Shown here one piece after another: positions 25,957 to 35,732 of a stretch of DNA of 64,000 nt. Origin of the DNA: VYFG01 sp965203365 (GTDB lineage: Bacteria > Pseudomonadota > Gammaproteobacteria > Arenicellales > Poriferihabitantaceae); the NCBI GenBank assembly GCA_965203365.1, contig OZ241878.1, forward strand, positions 1,426,001 through 1,490,000. The letters run 5' to 3'. The translations under genes were made by a program, and so were the position numbers. The notes beneath the pieces were generated by a model that saw only the letters and a program-made list of their open reading frames with translations, did no database searches and was not told the DNA's origin. The first letter of the stretch is position 1; each line of letters opens with the position of its first letter.

Positions 25957-27686
25957 CAGGCCAGTTCCCGCTCTTGATGTACTTCCTGATCGGGCTGAAG
26001 CTGCATTTCATGATGACCCTTGCCAGCGGCAATCATGGGATACACATTGACGGTCGGATCCGTGATGACGTCGACAAAGACCAGCCGGTCCTTCATGGCG
26101 AAGGCCTGTTCCAAGGTATCGTCCAGCTTCCTCGGGTCTTCAACCCGCATGCCCACATGCCCATAGCTCTCGGCCAAACGGACAAAATCCGGCAACGCAT
26201 CCATATAGGAATGCGAGTAGCGTCGGTCATAGAAGAATTCCTGCCACTGACGGACCATGCCCATGTACTGGTTGTTCAGGTTGATGATCTTGACGGGCAA
26301 GCCATACTGAAGGCAGGTGGAGAGCTCCTGAAGACACATCTGGATACTGGCGTCCCCGGTGATGCAGACCACGGTTTGATCCGGGTAGGCGAGTTGTATG
26401 CCCATGGCCGCTGGCAGTCCGAATCCCATCGTGCCCAGCCCCCCGGAATTGATCCATCGTCTGGGTTGGGAAAAGTGATAATACTGGGCGGCCCACATCT
26501 GGTGCTGTCCCACATCAGAGGCCACATAGGCATCACCCCCTGTGATCTGCATCAGGCGCTCCACGACCAGTTGCGGCACGATCACATCCGGTTGGGTCTG
26601 ATAGTCCAGTGACTTCACCGCACGCCATTCGTTGATCTGATCCCACCATCGGTTGACAGCAGGCCGATCGATTTGGTCCAGACGACTGTCCAGTATCTCC
26701 AGCATCTGCACCAGCACCTGCCCGCAGTCCCCCACAATCGGCACTTCGACCGACACGTTCTTGCCGATTGATGACGGATCAATGTCGATCTGGATAATGC
26801 GGGCATCCGGCGCAAACTTACCGAGGTCTCCGGTGACCCGATCATCAAAACGGGCCCCGATGGCGAACATCACATCACAGTCATGCATCGCCATATTGGC
26901 CTCATAGGTACCATGCATGCCCAACATGCCCAGAAAGTTCGGGTCGTGATGGGGAATGGATCCGAGACCCATCAAAGTGGTCGTGACCGGAAACCCGAGC
27001 TTGGTCACCAAGGTACGAAGGGGTGCCGACCCATCCCCCAAGATGACCCCACCACCGGTGTAGATGATGGGTTGCCGGGCTTGGAGAAGGAGGTCGAGAC
27101 CACGGGAGATCTGCTTGGCGTGGCCTCGGGTGCGGGGTTGATACGAGCGCATATCCACTACTTTCGGATAATGGTATTCCGCGGTTTGCGCCGTCACATC
27201 CTTGGGGATATCCACCACCACCGGACCCGGGCGGCCGGACTCGGCAATGTAGAACGCCTTTTTGATCGTCTCCGCCAGTTTGGTGACATCGCTGACCAGA
27301 AAATTGTGCTTGACGCAGGGCCGGGTAATACCGACCGTATCGACTTCCTGAAAGGCATCGTCCCCAATTAAGTGAGAGGGAACCTGGGCGGTCAACACCA
27401 CCATCGGGATGGAATCCATGTAGGCGGTGGCGATGCCGGTCACCGTGTTGGTCACTCCGGGCCCGGAAGTCACCAGGACAACGCCGGGTTTGCCCGTGGC
27501 CCGCGCATACCCATCCGCCGCATGCGTGGCGCCTTGTTCATGGCGAACGAGGATATGTTTGACCTTGTCTTGTCGGTACAGCGCATCGTAAATATGCAGT
27601 GCCGCACCGCCGGGATATCCGAAAATATACTCTATGCCTTCATCCTGTAGACATCGGACCACAATATCTGCACCAGTTAGCTGCAC
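25956..27686 (-). CDS. ilvB: Acetolactate synthase large (catalytic) subunit
   Basis: A 576-residue thiamine-diphosphate enzyme that condenses pyruvate units to start branched-chain amino-acid synthesis. The N-terminal PYR domain has the catalytic glutamate in LVRHEQGATHAADGYAR, the FAD-binding middle domain includes a FDDRVTGDL segment, and the C-terminal TPP motif runs from ITGDASIQMC to NLNNQYMGMVRQWQ. It is complete at the usual length of about 575. A sigma-70 promoter is visible 60-90 bases upstream. The order ilvB-ilvN-ilvC is the classic operon. Confidence 0.97.
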   Translation of the reverse strand: MQLTGADIVVRCLQDEGIEYIFGYPGGAALHIYDALYRQDKVKHILVRHEQGATHAADGYARATGKPGVVLVTSGPGVTNTVTGIATAYMDSIPMVVLTAQVPSHLIGDDAFQEVDTVGITRPCVKHNFLVSDVTKLAETIKKAFYIAESGRPGPVVVDIPKDVTAQTAEYHYPKVVDMRSYQPRTRGHAKQISRGLDLLLQARQPIIYTGGGVILGDGSAPLRTLVTKLGFPVTTTLMGLGSIPHHDPNFLGMLGMHGTYEANMAMHDCDVMFAIGARFDDRVTGDLGKFAPDARIIQIDIDPSSIGKNVSVEVPIVGDCGQVLVQMLEILDSRLDQIDRPAVNRWWDQINEWRAVKSLDYQTQPDVIVPQLVVERLMQITGGDAYVASDVGQHQMWAAQYYHFSQPRRWINSGGLGTMGFGLPAAMGIQLAYPDQTVVCITGDASIQMCLQELSTCLQYGLPVKIINLNNQYMGMVRQWQEFFYDRRYSHSYMDALPDFVRLAESYGHVGMRVEDPRKLDDTLEQAFAMKDRLVFVDVITDPTVNVYPMIAAGKGHHEMQLQPDQEVHQERELA

Positions 27687-27744
27687 GGTTCACCTCTGGA
27701 ATGCCGGGCCTGAAAAGAAAGCCCTGAAAAATGGGAGCGAAGGA

Positions 27745-27773
27745 GTATAACGAGAATGCCGGTTAGTTTCCAA
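27745..27773 (-). promoter_or_regulatory. ilvBNC promoter
   Basis: On the minus strand TTGGAA (27773-27768) and TTATAC (27750-27745) are separated by 17 bases. A short leader of about 50 bases follows before the ilvB start. No leader peptide with runs of Val/Leu/Ile codons was found, so classical attenuation is not supported. Confidence 0.5.
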
Positions 27774-28058
27774 ATCTGAAGATGCAACCCGCCTGTCGGC
27801 GCCCCTTGCGCCTTGGAGCTTTCGAACCCGTTAAGCAAGCCGAAACCACCTAATCGAATGAGCGGTCTTTTCGGCAACAGACGAAAAGAATCACCGGTGC
27901 CGACTTCGGGATGGTGGTTGGCCAGGGAAATCCGGTCTTTCGAGAAGCCCCATCCTGCATGGCCGGCGAATCCCGCCACGCATCCGATGGAGTGACCGAT
28001 TGACCTCCCCGAATATCGACTCCATCCCCACCAAGGACACCTCCATGGTCTGCATATT
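27774..28058. other. Intergenic stretch upstream of the ilv promoter
   Basis: No gene is seen here. It holds a small GGCGCC-centred GC block and the end of the DUF3530 transcript; no terminator with a T-tract was recognised. Confidence 0.35.
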
Positions 28059-28868
28059 TCAGGACCCCTCCAAGCGATCCAGCCATTCGCCCACAATCTG
28101 CACCAGCAACTCTTCCCGGTCGTCAAAAAAGTGATTCGCCCCATCGACCATCATCTGGCGATAGGCCCTGTTCTGGCCGGTATAAGCCGCACTGGCCTTG
28201 CGGGCAGCGAATTGCCGCACTCCTGGCAAGTCATTACTGCCGTACACTTCCAGGACCGGTATGCGCACTTTCCGCAAGGAAGCCACATTGTCGTGCACCA
28301 TCCTCTCATACCCGCCCTGCATACCGATCAACACCAATGCTGCGACCGGGGCATTCGGATCATCCGATAGGTACCGCATCGTCATGGCGGCCCCCAGGCT
28401 ATGGGCAATGATCGCTATCTCTGAAAAACCCAGATTCTGCAGGTGGTCGATCGCGGCCCCGAACCGGCCGGTGACCTCATCAAACAAGGGAGCATATTCG
28501 ATCCCGGTGGCTTCGTTGAGCAAGATCGGCATCTGGATGGACAAGGTGTGCCAGCCATAATCGGTCAGCCCGACCCGCAGTGGGCGGATGACCTGATCCC
28601 AGTTGGGATGGACGCCAATCCCATGGACCACAATGACGGCCCGCCGGTTTGCTCCGGCAACACCCGCTGTTTCGCTTTCCATTTCAATGCCGAGAAACTC
28701 ATGTCCTGCCGCCTGAAGCCAGACGGGTTCCCCGTCGAACAGGGTGTCGAGGACCTGTTCTGCCCAACGTTGTTCCTTGTCTGTGTCGGAAAACGTCTGG
28801 GCCAGTCCGGTCGTCGGTACCCCCAATACCATCACAATGGCCAGCATCAATTGGATCATCTTCATCAT
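28059..28868 (-). CDS. Exported alpha/beta-hydrolase, DUF3530 family
   Basis: A 269-residue protein. The ATG at 28868 has GAGGGG four bases upstream and opens a good signal peptide (MIQLMLAIVMVLGVPTTGLA). The mature part is an alpha/beta-hydrolase: AVIVVHGIGVHPNWD forms the oxyanion strand, IIAHSLGAAM is the nucleophile elbow with serine, LEVYGSNDLPG holds the acid, and DGANHFFDDRE gives the histidine. This is the DUF3530 pattern of periplasmic hydrolases with unknown substrate. It stands between ffh and the ilv operon without obvious partners. Confidence 0.82.
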   Translation of the reverse strand: MMKMIQLMLAIVMVLGVPTTGLAQTFSDTDKEQRWAEQVLDTLFDGEPVWLQAAGHEFLGIEMESETAGVAGANRRAVIVVHGIGVHPNWDQVIRPLRVGLTDYGWHTLSIQMPILLNEATGIEYAPLFDEVTGRFGAAIDHLQNLGFSEIAIIAHSLGAAMTMRYLSDDPNAPVAALVLIGMQGGYERMVHDNVASLRKVRIPVLEVYGSNDLPGVRQFAARKASAAYTGQNRAYRQMMVDGANHFFDDREELLVQIVGEWLDRLEGS

Positions 28869-28936
28869 GGTTCCCCTCATCTGGTTCTTTGCATTGCCCC
28901 CTGAAGGCCCGAAAGTGTCACCGAATAGCGAACGGT

Positions 28937-30316
28937 TTATCGCCGTGGCCCACCTGGGAGAAGTCCACCGGACCCCATCATCTGCTGCATGAGGGAACCC
29001 GAACCCTTGCGGCCTGTCTTCGTCAGGCGTTTCATCATCTTTTGCATTTGCATATACTGTCTGAGCAGCCGGTTGACATCCTGAACCTGGGTCCCGGAGC
29101 CCGCCGCGATGCGCTTTTTGCGGGTGCCCCGCAGCACGGCCGGAAAGCGGCGCTCATGAGGGGTCATGGAATTGATGATCGCGATCATCTGCCCGGTTTG
29201 TTGATCGCCGGCCTGATTCCTAACATGCTGTGGAACCCGACCCATGCCCGGCAATTTATCCACCATCGCCGCCATGCCCCCCATCTTCTGTATCTGCAGG
29301 ATCTGGTCACGCAGATCTTCAAGATCGAACTCCCGGCCCTTGGCCAGTTTTTTTGCCAACCTTTCCGCTTTCTGCTGGTCAACCTTGCGCTCGACTTCTT
29401 CGACAAAAGACAGCACATCCCCCATGCCCAGAATCCGCGAAGCGACCCGGTCGGGATGAAACGCCTCCAAGGCCTCCATTCCCTCCCCCACGCCGAGAAA
29501 CTTGATGGGCTTTCCGGTCACCGCTCGCAAGGACAGGGCGGCCCCTCCCCGGGCGTCCCCATCGACCTTGGTCAGGATAACACCGGTCAGGGGCAGGGCT
29601 TGATCGAATGCCGTGGCACTGTTCACCGCATCCTGTCCGGTCATCGCATCGACCACAAACAGAGTCTCGACGGGTGCCAGTGCCATGTGAACATTCCGGA
29701 TTTCCTGCATCAGCACATCATCCACATGCAATCGGCCGGCCGTGTCCACAATCAGCACATCCGCACCGGATTTTTTCGCCTGGGACCAAGCATTTTCAGC
29801 GATTTCCACCGCCGACTGGGAGGCGTCACTGGCATGAAAGTCCGCTCCCACCTGACCCGCGAGGGTTTCCAATTGCCGAATGGCCGCCGGGCGGTAGATG
29901 TCCGTGCTGACCACCATGACCGACTTCTTCTCCCGATCAATCAGTCGGTTCGCCAGTTTGCCCACGGTGGTCGTCTTGCCGGCCCCTTGCAGACCGGCCA
30001 CCAGCACCACCACGGGGGGACGGGCAGAGAGATTCAAGGTATCATTGGCCTCCCCCATCAACGACACCAATTCCTCTTGCACTACCTTGATCACGGCCTG
30101 CCCGGGGGTCAAGCTGCCGAGCACCTCACGTCCGATGGACCGTTGGCGCACCTTGCTGACAAAAGTCCGAGTGACCTCCAACGAGACATCCGCTTCCAAC
30201 AGAGCGATACGGACTTCCCGCATCGCTCCGGCGATATTGTCCTCACTTAAACGACCTTTGCCACTTAGGTGGCGGAAAGTCGAGCGTAGTTTGTCACTGA
30301 GTTGTTGGAACATCAT
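28937..30316 (-). CDS. ffh: Signal recognition particle protein Ffh
   Basis: A 459-residue SRP GTPase that binds 4.5S RNA and signal sequences at the ribosome. The N domain has GRLSEDNIAGAMREVRIALLE, with the ALLEADV motif. The G domain shows the P-loop GLQGAGKTTTVGKLA, then STDIYRPAAIRQL, VDTAGRLHVDD, TKVDGDARGGAAL and GVGEGMEALEAF. The M domain is methionine-rich and ends with QMMGSGGLLPGG; its RNA-binding helix is RRIAAGSG-like (KRIAAGSGTQVQDVN). Length is normal (about 455). It faces away from ccsA/ypjD, a conserved neighbour. Confidence 0.97.
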   Translation of the reverse strand: MMFQQLSDKLRSTFRHLSGKGRLSEDNIAGAMREVRIALLEADVSLEVTRTFVSKVRQRSIGREVLGSLTPGQAVIKVVQEELVSLMGEANDTLNLSARPPVVVLVAGLQGAGKTTTVGKLANRLIDREKKSVMVVSTDIYRPAAIRQLETLAGQVGADFHASDASQSAVEIAENAWSQAKKSGADVLIVDTAGRLHVDDVLMQEIRNVHMALAPVETLFVVDAMTGQDAVNSATAFDQALPLTGVILTKVDGDARGGAALSLRAVTGKPIKFLGVGEGMEALEAFHPDRVASRILGMGDVLSFVEEVERKVDQQKAERLAKKLAKGREFDLEDLRDQILQIQKMGGMAAMVDKLPGMGRVPQHVRNQAGDQQTGQMIAIINSMTPHERRFPAVLRGTRKKRIAAGSGTQVQDVNRLLRQYMQMQKMMKRLTKTGRKGSGSLMQQMMGSGGLLPGGPRR

Positions 30317-30606
30317 TCACCTGATTTGTGTTCGCCCGGTACATTCCATTCATCGCCCGGACTCATGGAAGCATTTGAGCGGGAATTCGCCGTTGCCTTG
30401 CGGTCGCCTTCCCATGTCATTTCGAATCTATCCAGCCGAAAAAACGGTCCCCGAATCGGACAAGTCGCCCATGCGGGCGCATTGGATCCGTCTTGCACAT
30501 CCGCCGGATCCAGGGATCATGCGAGGAGACCCCCACCGGGAAGGCTGCTCGCCGACATCCGTTACGGATTGCAATCATGAATAAGATTCATTAGCATATT
30601 GAATTG

Positions 30607-31497
30607 ATGTGCTTAGTGGCATCCATGCGGATTGTAGTGCAATCATCGACATCTACCAAATCGCCGACCCGAGTGCTCCAAATCCTCCTCATCCTACTTG
30701 CTCTGGTGGCCTATCTGACCACCCTGGGGACTTTCTGGCAACGCATTCGGGGCGGGTCTGCCCCCGGAACCGCGGTGATGACCGACAATCACTTGGTGCC
30801 ACTGCTATTCGGCTGGGCGGCCATCCTGCTGCACGCCTGGTTGTTAATGCGCGGCATGTTGTCCACCGGTGCCATCAACCTCTCCCTGAACCACGTGGTG
30901 TCCCTGGTGTCCCTGATGACGGTGCTGGTGTTCCTGCTGTCCGTGTGGGCCCGGGAAGTGATCAACCTGGGCTTGTTCGTCATGCCGGTGGGCCTGCTGG
31001 GATTGCTGGTCGGACTGTTTCTGACCGGCCAGCCGGTGATTTTGGAAAATCCCACACTTCCGCAATGGTGGCATCTCGGCATCGCCTTGGTGGCCTTCGG
31101 ATTTCTGTGCAGTGCCGCCGCACAGGCCCTACTGCTGTATTTTCAGGACCGACAGCTTCAACGTCATCGTCCGGGCCGGTTGTGGCCTTCGCTACCCCCG
31201 ATCGAAACCATGGAAAACAACCTGTTCCGGCTGACCCTGATCGGGGTCATCCTGCTCACCCTGAACCTGGTAATCGGCATGATCTACCGGTATCATGAGC
31301 AAGGGCAGGCACTGGCCTTCAATCATCACATCCTGCTGTCTTTCCTCGCCTGGCTGGGATTTTCGGGCCTGCTGTCGGGGCACTGGATCTATGGCTGGCG
31401 TGGCACGGTGGCAGCACGCTGGACACTCACCGCATTCGGCATTCTGATCCTGGCGTATTTCGGCTCCCAGTTCGTCACGACTGTCATCCTGTCCTGA
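30607..31497 (+). CDS. ypjD: Cytochrome c assembly-like membrane protein (CcsA/YpjD family)
   Basis: A polytopic protein of about 296 residues with eight hydrophobic helices, of the HemX/YpjD/CcsA type that sits next to ffh in many proteobacteria. Conserved features include a histidine in the first loops (AAILLHAWLLMRGML), PPIETMENNLFRLTLIG and the terminal LAFNHHILLSFLAWLGF pair of histidines, which could bind heme. E. coli YpjD (CorE-like) is linked to metal and heme traffic, but the exact role is unclear. Starts at 30607 and 30625 are both possible; the first helix begins near residue 22 of the longer form. Confidence 0.85.
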   Translation: MCLVASMRIVVQSSTSTKSPTRVLQILLILLALVAYLTTLGTFWQRIRGGSAPGTAVMTDNHLVPLLFGWAAILLHAWLLMRGMLSTGAINLSLNHVVSLVSLMTVLVFLLSVWAREVINLGLFVMPVGLLGLLVGLFLTGQPVILENPTLPQWWHLGIALVAFGFLCSAAAQALLLYFQDRQLQRHRPGRLWPSLPPIETMENNLFRLTLIGVILLTLNLVIGMIYRYHEQGQALAFNHHILLSFLAWLGFSGLLSGHWIYGWRGTVAARWTLTAFGILILAYFGSQFVTTVILS

Positions 31498-31504
31498 TCC
31501 ACTG

Positions 31505-31521
31505 CCGGTCATGGTGACCGG
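31505..31521. terminator. Hairpin between convergent ypjD and tsaB
   Basis: CCGGTCA-TGG-TGACCGG is a perfect 7-bp stem with a 3-base loop, 8 bases after the ypjD stop. No T-tract follows, so terminator activity is only suggested. Confidence 0.35.
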
Positions 31522-31557
31522 TCGCCTGCCGACATCATGGAACGTCGTTCGTCCGAA

Positions 31558-32229
31558 CTACGGGGTCATCTGTTGCTTTGCCACCCGATGGCGAACATAT
31601 GCGGCCCGAACCTCCAGCGGTGAAAGACGGTCGGTTTTCGGAGCCTCGGCCGCCAGCTGAGCCACTTGCAGCGCCTCAGGATAACGCTCATCCCGAACCA
31701 TGATAGCACTCCTTCCCAATCGAGTCGGCATGTCATCCGGGTAAGATATCCATCCATCGCCCATTCCGACCAAGGTGTCTGGCAAGGCCGTCGCCATCAA
31801 TGCCGACGAAAGTTGAGCCGGATCATTGACCTGTGGACAGACGACACAATCCGCTCCCCGATAAACGCCCCAATAAACCTGGCGCATCCGGGCATCCAGG
31901 GCGGCGAGCACGGTTTTCTTCGGCTCCACACCACTCAACGCGACCAGGGATCCGACGCCCACCACCGGCAGTCCCAAGGCATAGGCCAGTCCTTGGGCCA
32001 CACCGATGCCCACCCGCAGTCCCGTGAAGGAACCGGGTCCGACATCCACGGCAATCAGATCCAGATCCTTCATAGTCATTCCCTGGCGGTGCAGCAACTC
32101 CCCGGCCATTCCCAACACCGCACTGGTTTGCCCCTGACGAGCATCCAGCATCGACTGAGTTTGAACTGACCGCGTGCACAGGGCGACCGAACAATGAGCC
32201 GTCGCGGTGTCGAAAGCCAGTATGTTCAC
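31558..32229 (-). CDS. tsaB: tRNA threonylcarbamoyladenosine synthesis protein TsaB
   Basis: A 223-residue ASKHA-fold protein, partner of TsaD in adding threonylcarbamoyl to A37 of ANN-decoding tRNAs. Typical motifs are ILAFDTATAHCSVAL at the start, LIAVDVGPGSFTGLRVGIG, and AQGLAYALGLPVVGVGSL. It starts with a GTG that overlaps the helicase stop (GTGA), so the two are co-translated; the YoaA/DinG-like helicase next to tsaB is a recurring gammaproteobacterial arrangement. Length is normal for the family (about 230). Confidence 0.95.
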   Translation of the reverse strand: MNILAFDTATAHCSVALCTRSVQTQSMLDARQGQTSAVLGMAGELLHRQGMTMKDLDLIAVDVGPGSFTGLRVGIGVAQGLAYALGLPVVGVGSLVALSGVEPKKTVLAALDARMRQVYWGVYRGADCVVCPQVNDPAQLSSALMATALPDTLVGMGDGWISYPDDMPTRLGRSAIMVRDERYPEALQVAQLAAEAPKTDRLSPLEVRAAYVRHRVAKQQMTP

Positions 32230-34130
32230 TGAAAGAACCGGGTCACATCTTCGAGCTTTCTGCTCACCCTCATCGGGGGCAGATTCTCAACAAACAGTTG
32301 GCCATAGTGCATCGTTTGAACTCTCCGGTCACAAATGGCCAACACCCCCCGGTCTCGTTCGGAGCGAATCAGTCGTCCGGCCCCCTGCTTCAGAATCTGG
32401 ATGGCATCCGGCACCTGGATATCCATGAATGGGTTCCCCCCCATTTCCCGACAGACCTCAATGCGGCGTTTGAGCACCGGATCGGATGGCGCGGCAAAGG
32501 GCAATCGGTCGATGACCACGCAGGACAACGCCTCTCCGGGCACATCGACCCCCTCCCAGAAACTCGCGGTGCCAAACAAGACGGCATTTCCCGCTTGGCG
32601 AAACTCGTCCACCAGTTCGCTTCTGGGCGCGGTCCCTTGCAGCAACAACGGCCAGGACAGCCGATCTTTAAGCTTCGAGTGGACCAGGTTCATCATGTCG
32701 TAACTGGTGAACAGGCAAAATGCCCTGCCCTGACTCCGCTGCAAAATGTCCGGAATCAACTCAGCCAGCCGGTCCGGAAAATCTTTTGCCCTTGGGTCCG
32801 GAATGGCCGGTGGCAGATAAAGCAGTGCATTGTGGCGATAGTTGTAGGGGCTGCCCCATCGCTTCTGTGTCCCGGCAATACCCAGTCTGGACGTATAGGC
32901 AGAAAAATCGTCTCCCACCGCCAACGTGGCCGACGTGAATACCCAGCTGCGAACCGTGTCCACTAACGAACCGAACTGACTGTCAATCCTCAGGGGCGTC
33001 GCATGCAGCCGAAAACGGCGATGGCTTTTTGCCAGCCAACAAACCAGGTTCGGATCCTGTCCATCGACCCACTCATTCAATTTTCCCCGGATACTCTTGG
33101 CTCTTTCCAGGCAGTTCTCCAGACTCTCCCCGGCTGGGGCGGCCGGGGTCAGCACTTGGCACAGTTCATCCAGACAGACATCAAGATGGACCAGCGCTTT
33201 CCGGAAGTCGGATTCTTCCAGAACACTGTGCTCAAGCACCCGGGGCTGCCAGTGTCGCAGTGTCGAATTCACATCCTCGATCGCCTGGGACAAGGCCGGC
33301 AATATCGCAGAAAAATCGGCCGCGCTGCGCTCTTCGATCTCTGCCGCCTTGATGTCCTCGGCCAACTCCTCCAAGTGAAAGCTGGACACGAAAAAACCAA
33401 AAAAATCCGAAGCCACAGACGGCAGCTTATGGGCTTCATCCAGAATCACGGCGTCACATTGTGGCAACAGTTCTCCGACGCCTTCTTCCTTCAGCATCAT
33501 GTCCGACAACAGCAGATGATGGTTGACCACCACCACATCGGCTGTCAAGGCTCTTTGCCGGGCTTTCATCACGTGACATTCCGCATAGTCCGGGCATTTC
33601 CCACCTAGGCAATTCTCGTTCGTGGAAGTGACCTGCCTCCAGACCGGATCTTGTTCCCCCATCCCGGTCATCTCGGTGATGTCGCCATGTCGGGTACGAG
33701 CAGCCCACTCAGCGATCGCGGAAAGAGTGGCATCATCTCTCTGCTCGAACAGGGTGGTCTGCGAGACCACCTGCCTCAATCGATAACGGCATAGGTAATT
33801 TCCCCGCCCCTTGAGCAGGGCGGCATGCACACTGCGCCCCAACACCTTGCTGACCGACTGGATGTCCCGGTGAAAAATCTGATCCTGCAGATGGCGCGTA
33901 CCGGTGGAAATGATCGACCGGACTCCCTGCTCTATCACCGGGACCAAATAGGCGAATGTCTTTCCGGTACCGGTCCCGGACTCGGCCACCAACACCCCTC
34001 CCCGGACCAGTACTCTCTCGACTTCTGCCGCCATTTCCTGCTGGGACGAGCGAGGAACAAAGCCCGTCAGGGTACGGTGGAACGGTCCGTGGTCCGACAG
34101 GGCCTGATTGCGATCCGCCGGGACCTTCAT
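32226..34130 (-). CDS. yoaA: ATP-dependent DNA helicase, DinG/YoaA family
   Basis: A 634-residue superfamily 2 iron-sulfur helicase of the XPD group. Walker A is ESGTGTGKTFAYLVP, and the DEAH-type motif is VILDEAHKLP. Cysteines for the 4Fe-4S cluster are in GNYLCRYRL and ENCLGGKCPDYAECHVM. Later motifs include LFTSYDMMN, FGTASFWEGVDVPG and the arginine-finger region GAGRLIRSERDRG. The start chosen is the ATG at 34130 (MKVPADRNQALSD), because upstream residues are low-quality. YoaA works with the replication clamp-loader chi subunit in E. coli; here it is coupled to tsaB. Confidence 0.93.
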   Translation of the reverse strand: MKVPADRNQALSDHGPFHRTLTGFVPRSSQQEMAAEVERVLVRGGVLVAESGTGTGKTFAYLVPVIEQGVRSIISTGTRHLQDQIFHRDIQSVSKVLGRSVHAALLKGRGNYLCRYRLRQVVSQTTLFEQRDDATLSAIAEWAARTRHGDITEMTGMGEQDPVWRQVTSTNENCLGGKCPDYAECHVMKARQRALTADVVVVNHHLLLSDMMLKEEGVGELLPQCDAVILDEAHKLPSVASDFFGFFVSSFHLEELAEDIKAAEIEERSAADFSAILPALSQAIEDVNSTLRHWQPRVLEHSVLEESDFRKALVHLDVCLDELCQVLTPAAPAGESLENCLERAKSIRGKLNEWVDGQDPNLVCWLAKSHRRFRLHATPLRIDSQFGSLVDTVRSWVFTSATLAVGDDFSAYTSRLGIAGTQKRWGSPYNYRHNALLYLPPAIPDPRAKDFPDRLAELIPDILQRSQGRAFCLFTSYDMMNLVHSKLKDRLSWPLLLQGTAPRSELVDEFRQAGNAVLFGTASFWEGVDVPGEALSCVVIDRLPFAAPSDPVLKRRIEVCREMGGNPFMDIQVPDAIQILKQGAGRLIRSERDRGVLAICDRRVQTMHYGQLFVENLPPMRVSRKLEDVTRFFQ

Positions 34131-34587
34131 GGAGCGGACCCCCGGCTGACCGCCGGTGACGGTAAGGGCTGATCGATCATACCGGAACCCCTTGCCCACC
34201 CGAGAAACTCATACCCGGCATCTCCCAAGACCAAGAGACCAACCTGGCGCCGAGATCTCTCGATCAGAACCGCCGAGAGTCGTTGGGGAAAGCCCGAGCC
34301 CGCCAGAGGAATATCCCCGGGCGGTCGGATCTTCCGATCGCGGAAGAGATACATAAGCCGACTCTGAAATTGGGGGGCGGAAAAATCCAGTCACTTCAGT
34401 ACAGGGGGCAAACTCCAAGATGCGTATGGTACACGAACCCATCCCCCCAGAGGTCGGCTCCCATCCGACGACCGGTACCTGCAGTAGATGCGACCAAGTT
34501 CGACGTCAAAACGGGCCAGCGAAGATCGACACCGGGCAACCATGCCGTCGCGGCGAGTATGGCGACCCCGAATTCGGGAAGCAACGG
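34131..34587. other. Intergenic stretch, no gene seen
   Basis: It lies between the helicase start and the dnaJ stop, both on the minus strand. It contains a 12-bp perfect palindrome CCCGAATTCGGG at 34567-34578 shortly after dnaJ, but no T-tract and no credible frame. Confidence 0.4.
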
Positions 34588-35709
34588 TCAGGTCACCAGA
34601 TCATCAAAAAATGATTTGATTCGACTGGTCCAACGTCCCCACCGAGGGGAATGCCGATCCCCTCCTTCCCGGATTGACTGGTCGAACTCCTGCAGCATGT
34701 CTTTCTGATGACGGGTCAGATTGACCGGCGTTTCCACCGCAATTTTGCAATACAGATCGCCTTGATGCCCACTGCGCACATTGCGCACTCCTTTGCCACG
34801 TAAGCGAAAGAGTTTTTCCGACTGGGTTTCCGGAGGTACCTTGATGGTGGCCCGCCCAGACAGGGTCGGAATTTCCACCGCTCCCCCCAGTACCATGGTG
34901 GCGAAACTGATCGGCACTTCGCAATACAGGTTATCCCCGTCGCGTTTGAAGATGTCATGTGGTTTCAACTGAACCTGCACATAGAGATCCCCCGCCCGCA
35001 TGCCTGTTCCACCACTTTCTCCTTCACCAGCCAGACGCACCTGATCCCCTTCATCGACACCGGCGGGAATCTTGACCGACAAGGATTTCTCATCGCGGAC
35101 CCGTCCCCGCCCTTGACACTGGCCACAGGGTTCCGTGATCAGTTGCCCCGTCCCACGACACTGTGGACAGGTTTGCTGGACCGAAAAGAATCCCTGTTGC
35201 ATCCGGACCCGACCCTGTCCACGGCAGGTTTCGCAGGTCTGTGGCTCCGAACCCGGACGGGCGCCAGAGCCATGGCATGTTTTGCAGTTCACCATCCGGG
35301 GGACGCGAATGGTCTTCTCAACCCCATGCACCGCCTCTTCCAGGCTCAATTCCAGCTTGTAACGCAGGTCGGCCCCCCCATTTTGACGACGGCCTCCCCC
35401 GGACCCGAAAATATCGCCGAAAATATCGCCGAAAATATCGCCGACCCCCTCCGAGACCCCCCCCCGACCCATCCCGGCCGCATTCTCGACTCCGGCGTGA
35501 CCAAATTGGTCATAGGCGACTCGCTTTTGTTCATCCGACAGAATATCGTAGGCCTCCTTGGCCTCCTTGAAACGAGCCTCGGCATTGGCATCATTCTGGT
35601 TCCGGTCGGGATGATATTTCATCGCGAGCCGGCGATAAGCCTTCTTCAATTCGTCGGCACTGGCGTCACGACGCACGCCAAGCACTTCGTAGAAATCTCT
35701 TTTTGACAT
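34588..35709 (-). CDS. dnaJ: Chaperone protein DnaJ
   Basis: A 373-residue Hsp40 co-chaperone that stimulates DnaK ATPase. The J domain has YRRLAMKYHPDRNQ with the HPD triad. The Gly/Phe linker includes a threefold GDIF repeat (see the DNA repeat at 35407-35442). The zinc centre has four CxxCxGxG-type repeats: CKTCHGSG, CETCRGQG, CPQCRGTG and CGQCQGRG. The C-terminal substrate domains are complete. It follows dnaK after a 135-base spacer with a strong hairpin. Length is normal (about 375). Confidence 0.97.
   Translation of the reverse strand: MSKRDFYEVLGVRRDASADELKKAYRRLAMKYHPDRNQNDANAEARFKEAKEAYDILSDEQKRVAYDQFGHAGVENAAGMGRGGVSEGVGDIFGDIFGDIFGSGGGRRQNGGADLRYKLELSLEEAVHGVEKTIRVPRMVNCKTCHGSGARPGSEPQTCETCRGQGRVRMQQGFFSVQQTCPQCRGTGQLITEPCGQCQGRGRVRDEKSLSVKIPAGVDEGDQVRLAGEGESGGTGMRAGDLYVQVQLKPHDIFKRDGDNLYCEVPISFATMVLGGAVEIPTLSGRATIKVPPETQSEKLFRLRGKGVRNVRSGHQGDLYCKIAVETPVNLTRHQKDMLQEFDQSIREGGDRHSPRWGRWTSRIKSFFDDLVT
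35407..35442 (-). repeat. Three perfect 12-bp tandem repeats inside dnaJ
   Basis: GAAAATATCGCC (plus-strand reading) occurs three times without a mismatch and encodes a repeated GDIF in the Gly/Phe linker. Copy-number change would lengthen or shorten the linker in frame. Confidence 0.85.
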
Positions 35710-35732
35710 CTTTTTTCTGGTGCTGAACGGTG

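Noticed and set aside
27687..27744. Attenuation leader peptide for the ilv operon
   Set aside because: No short frame with runs of branched-chain amino-acid codons and no paired terminator/antiterminator stems were found.
28649..30250. 533-codon plus-strand frame over ffh
   Set aside because: It is antisense to a fully conserved SRP protein and reads as repetitive His/Pro/Arg-rich noise.
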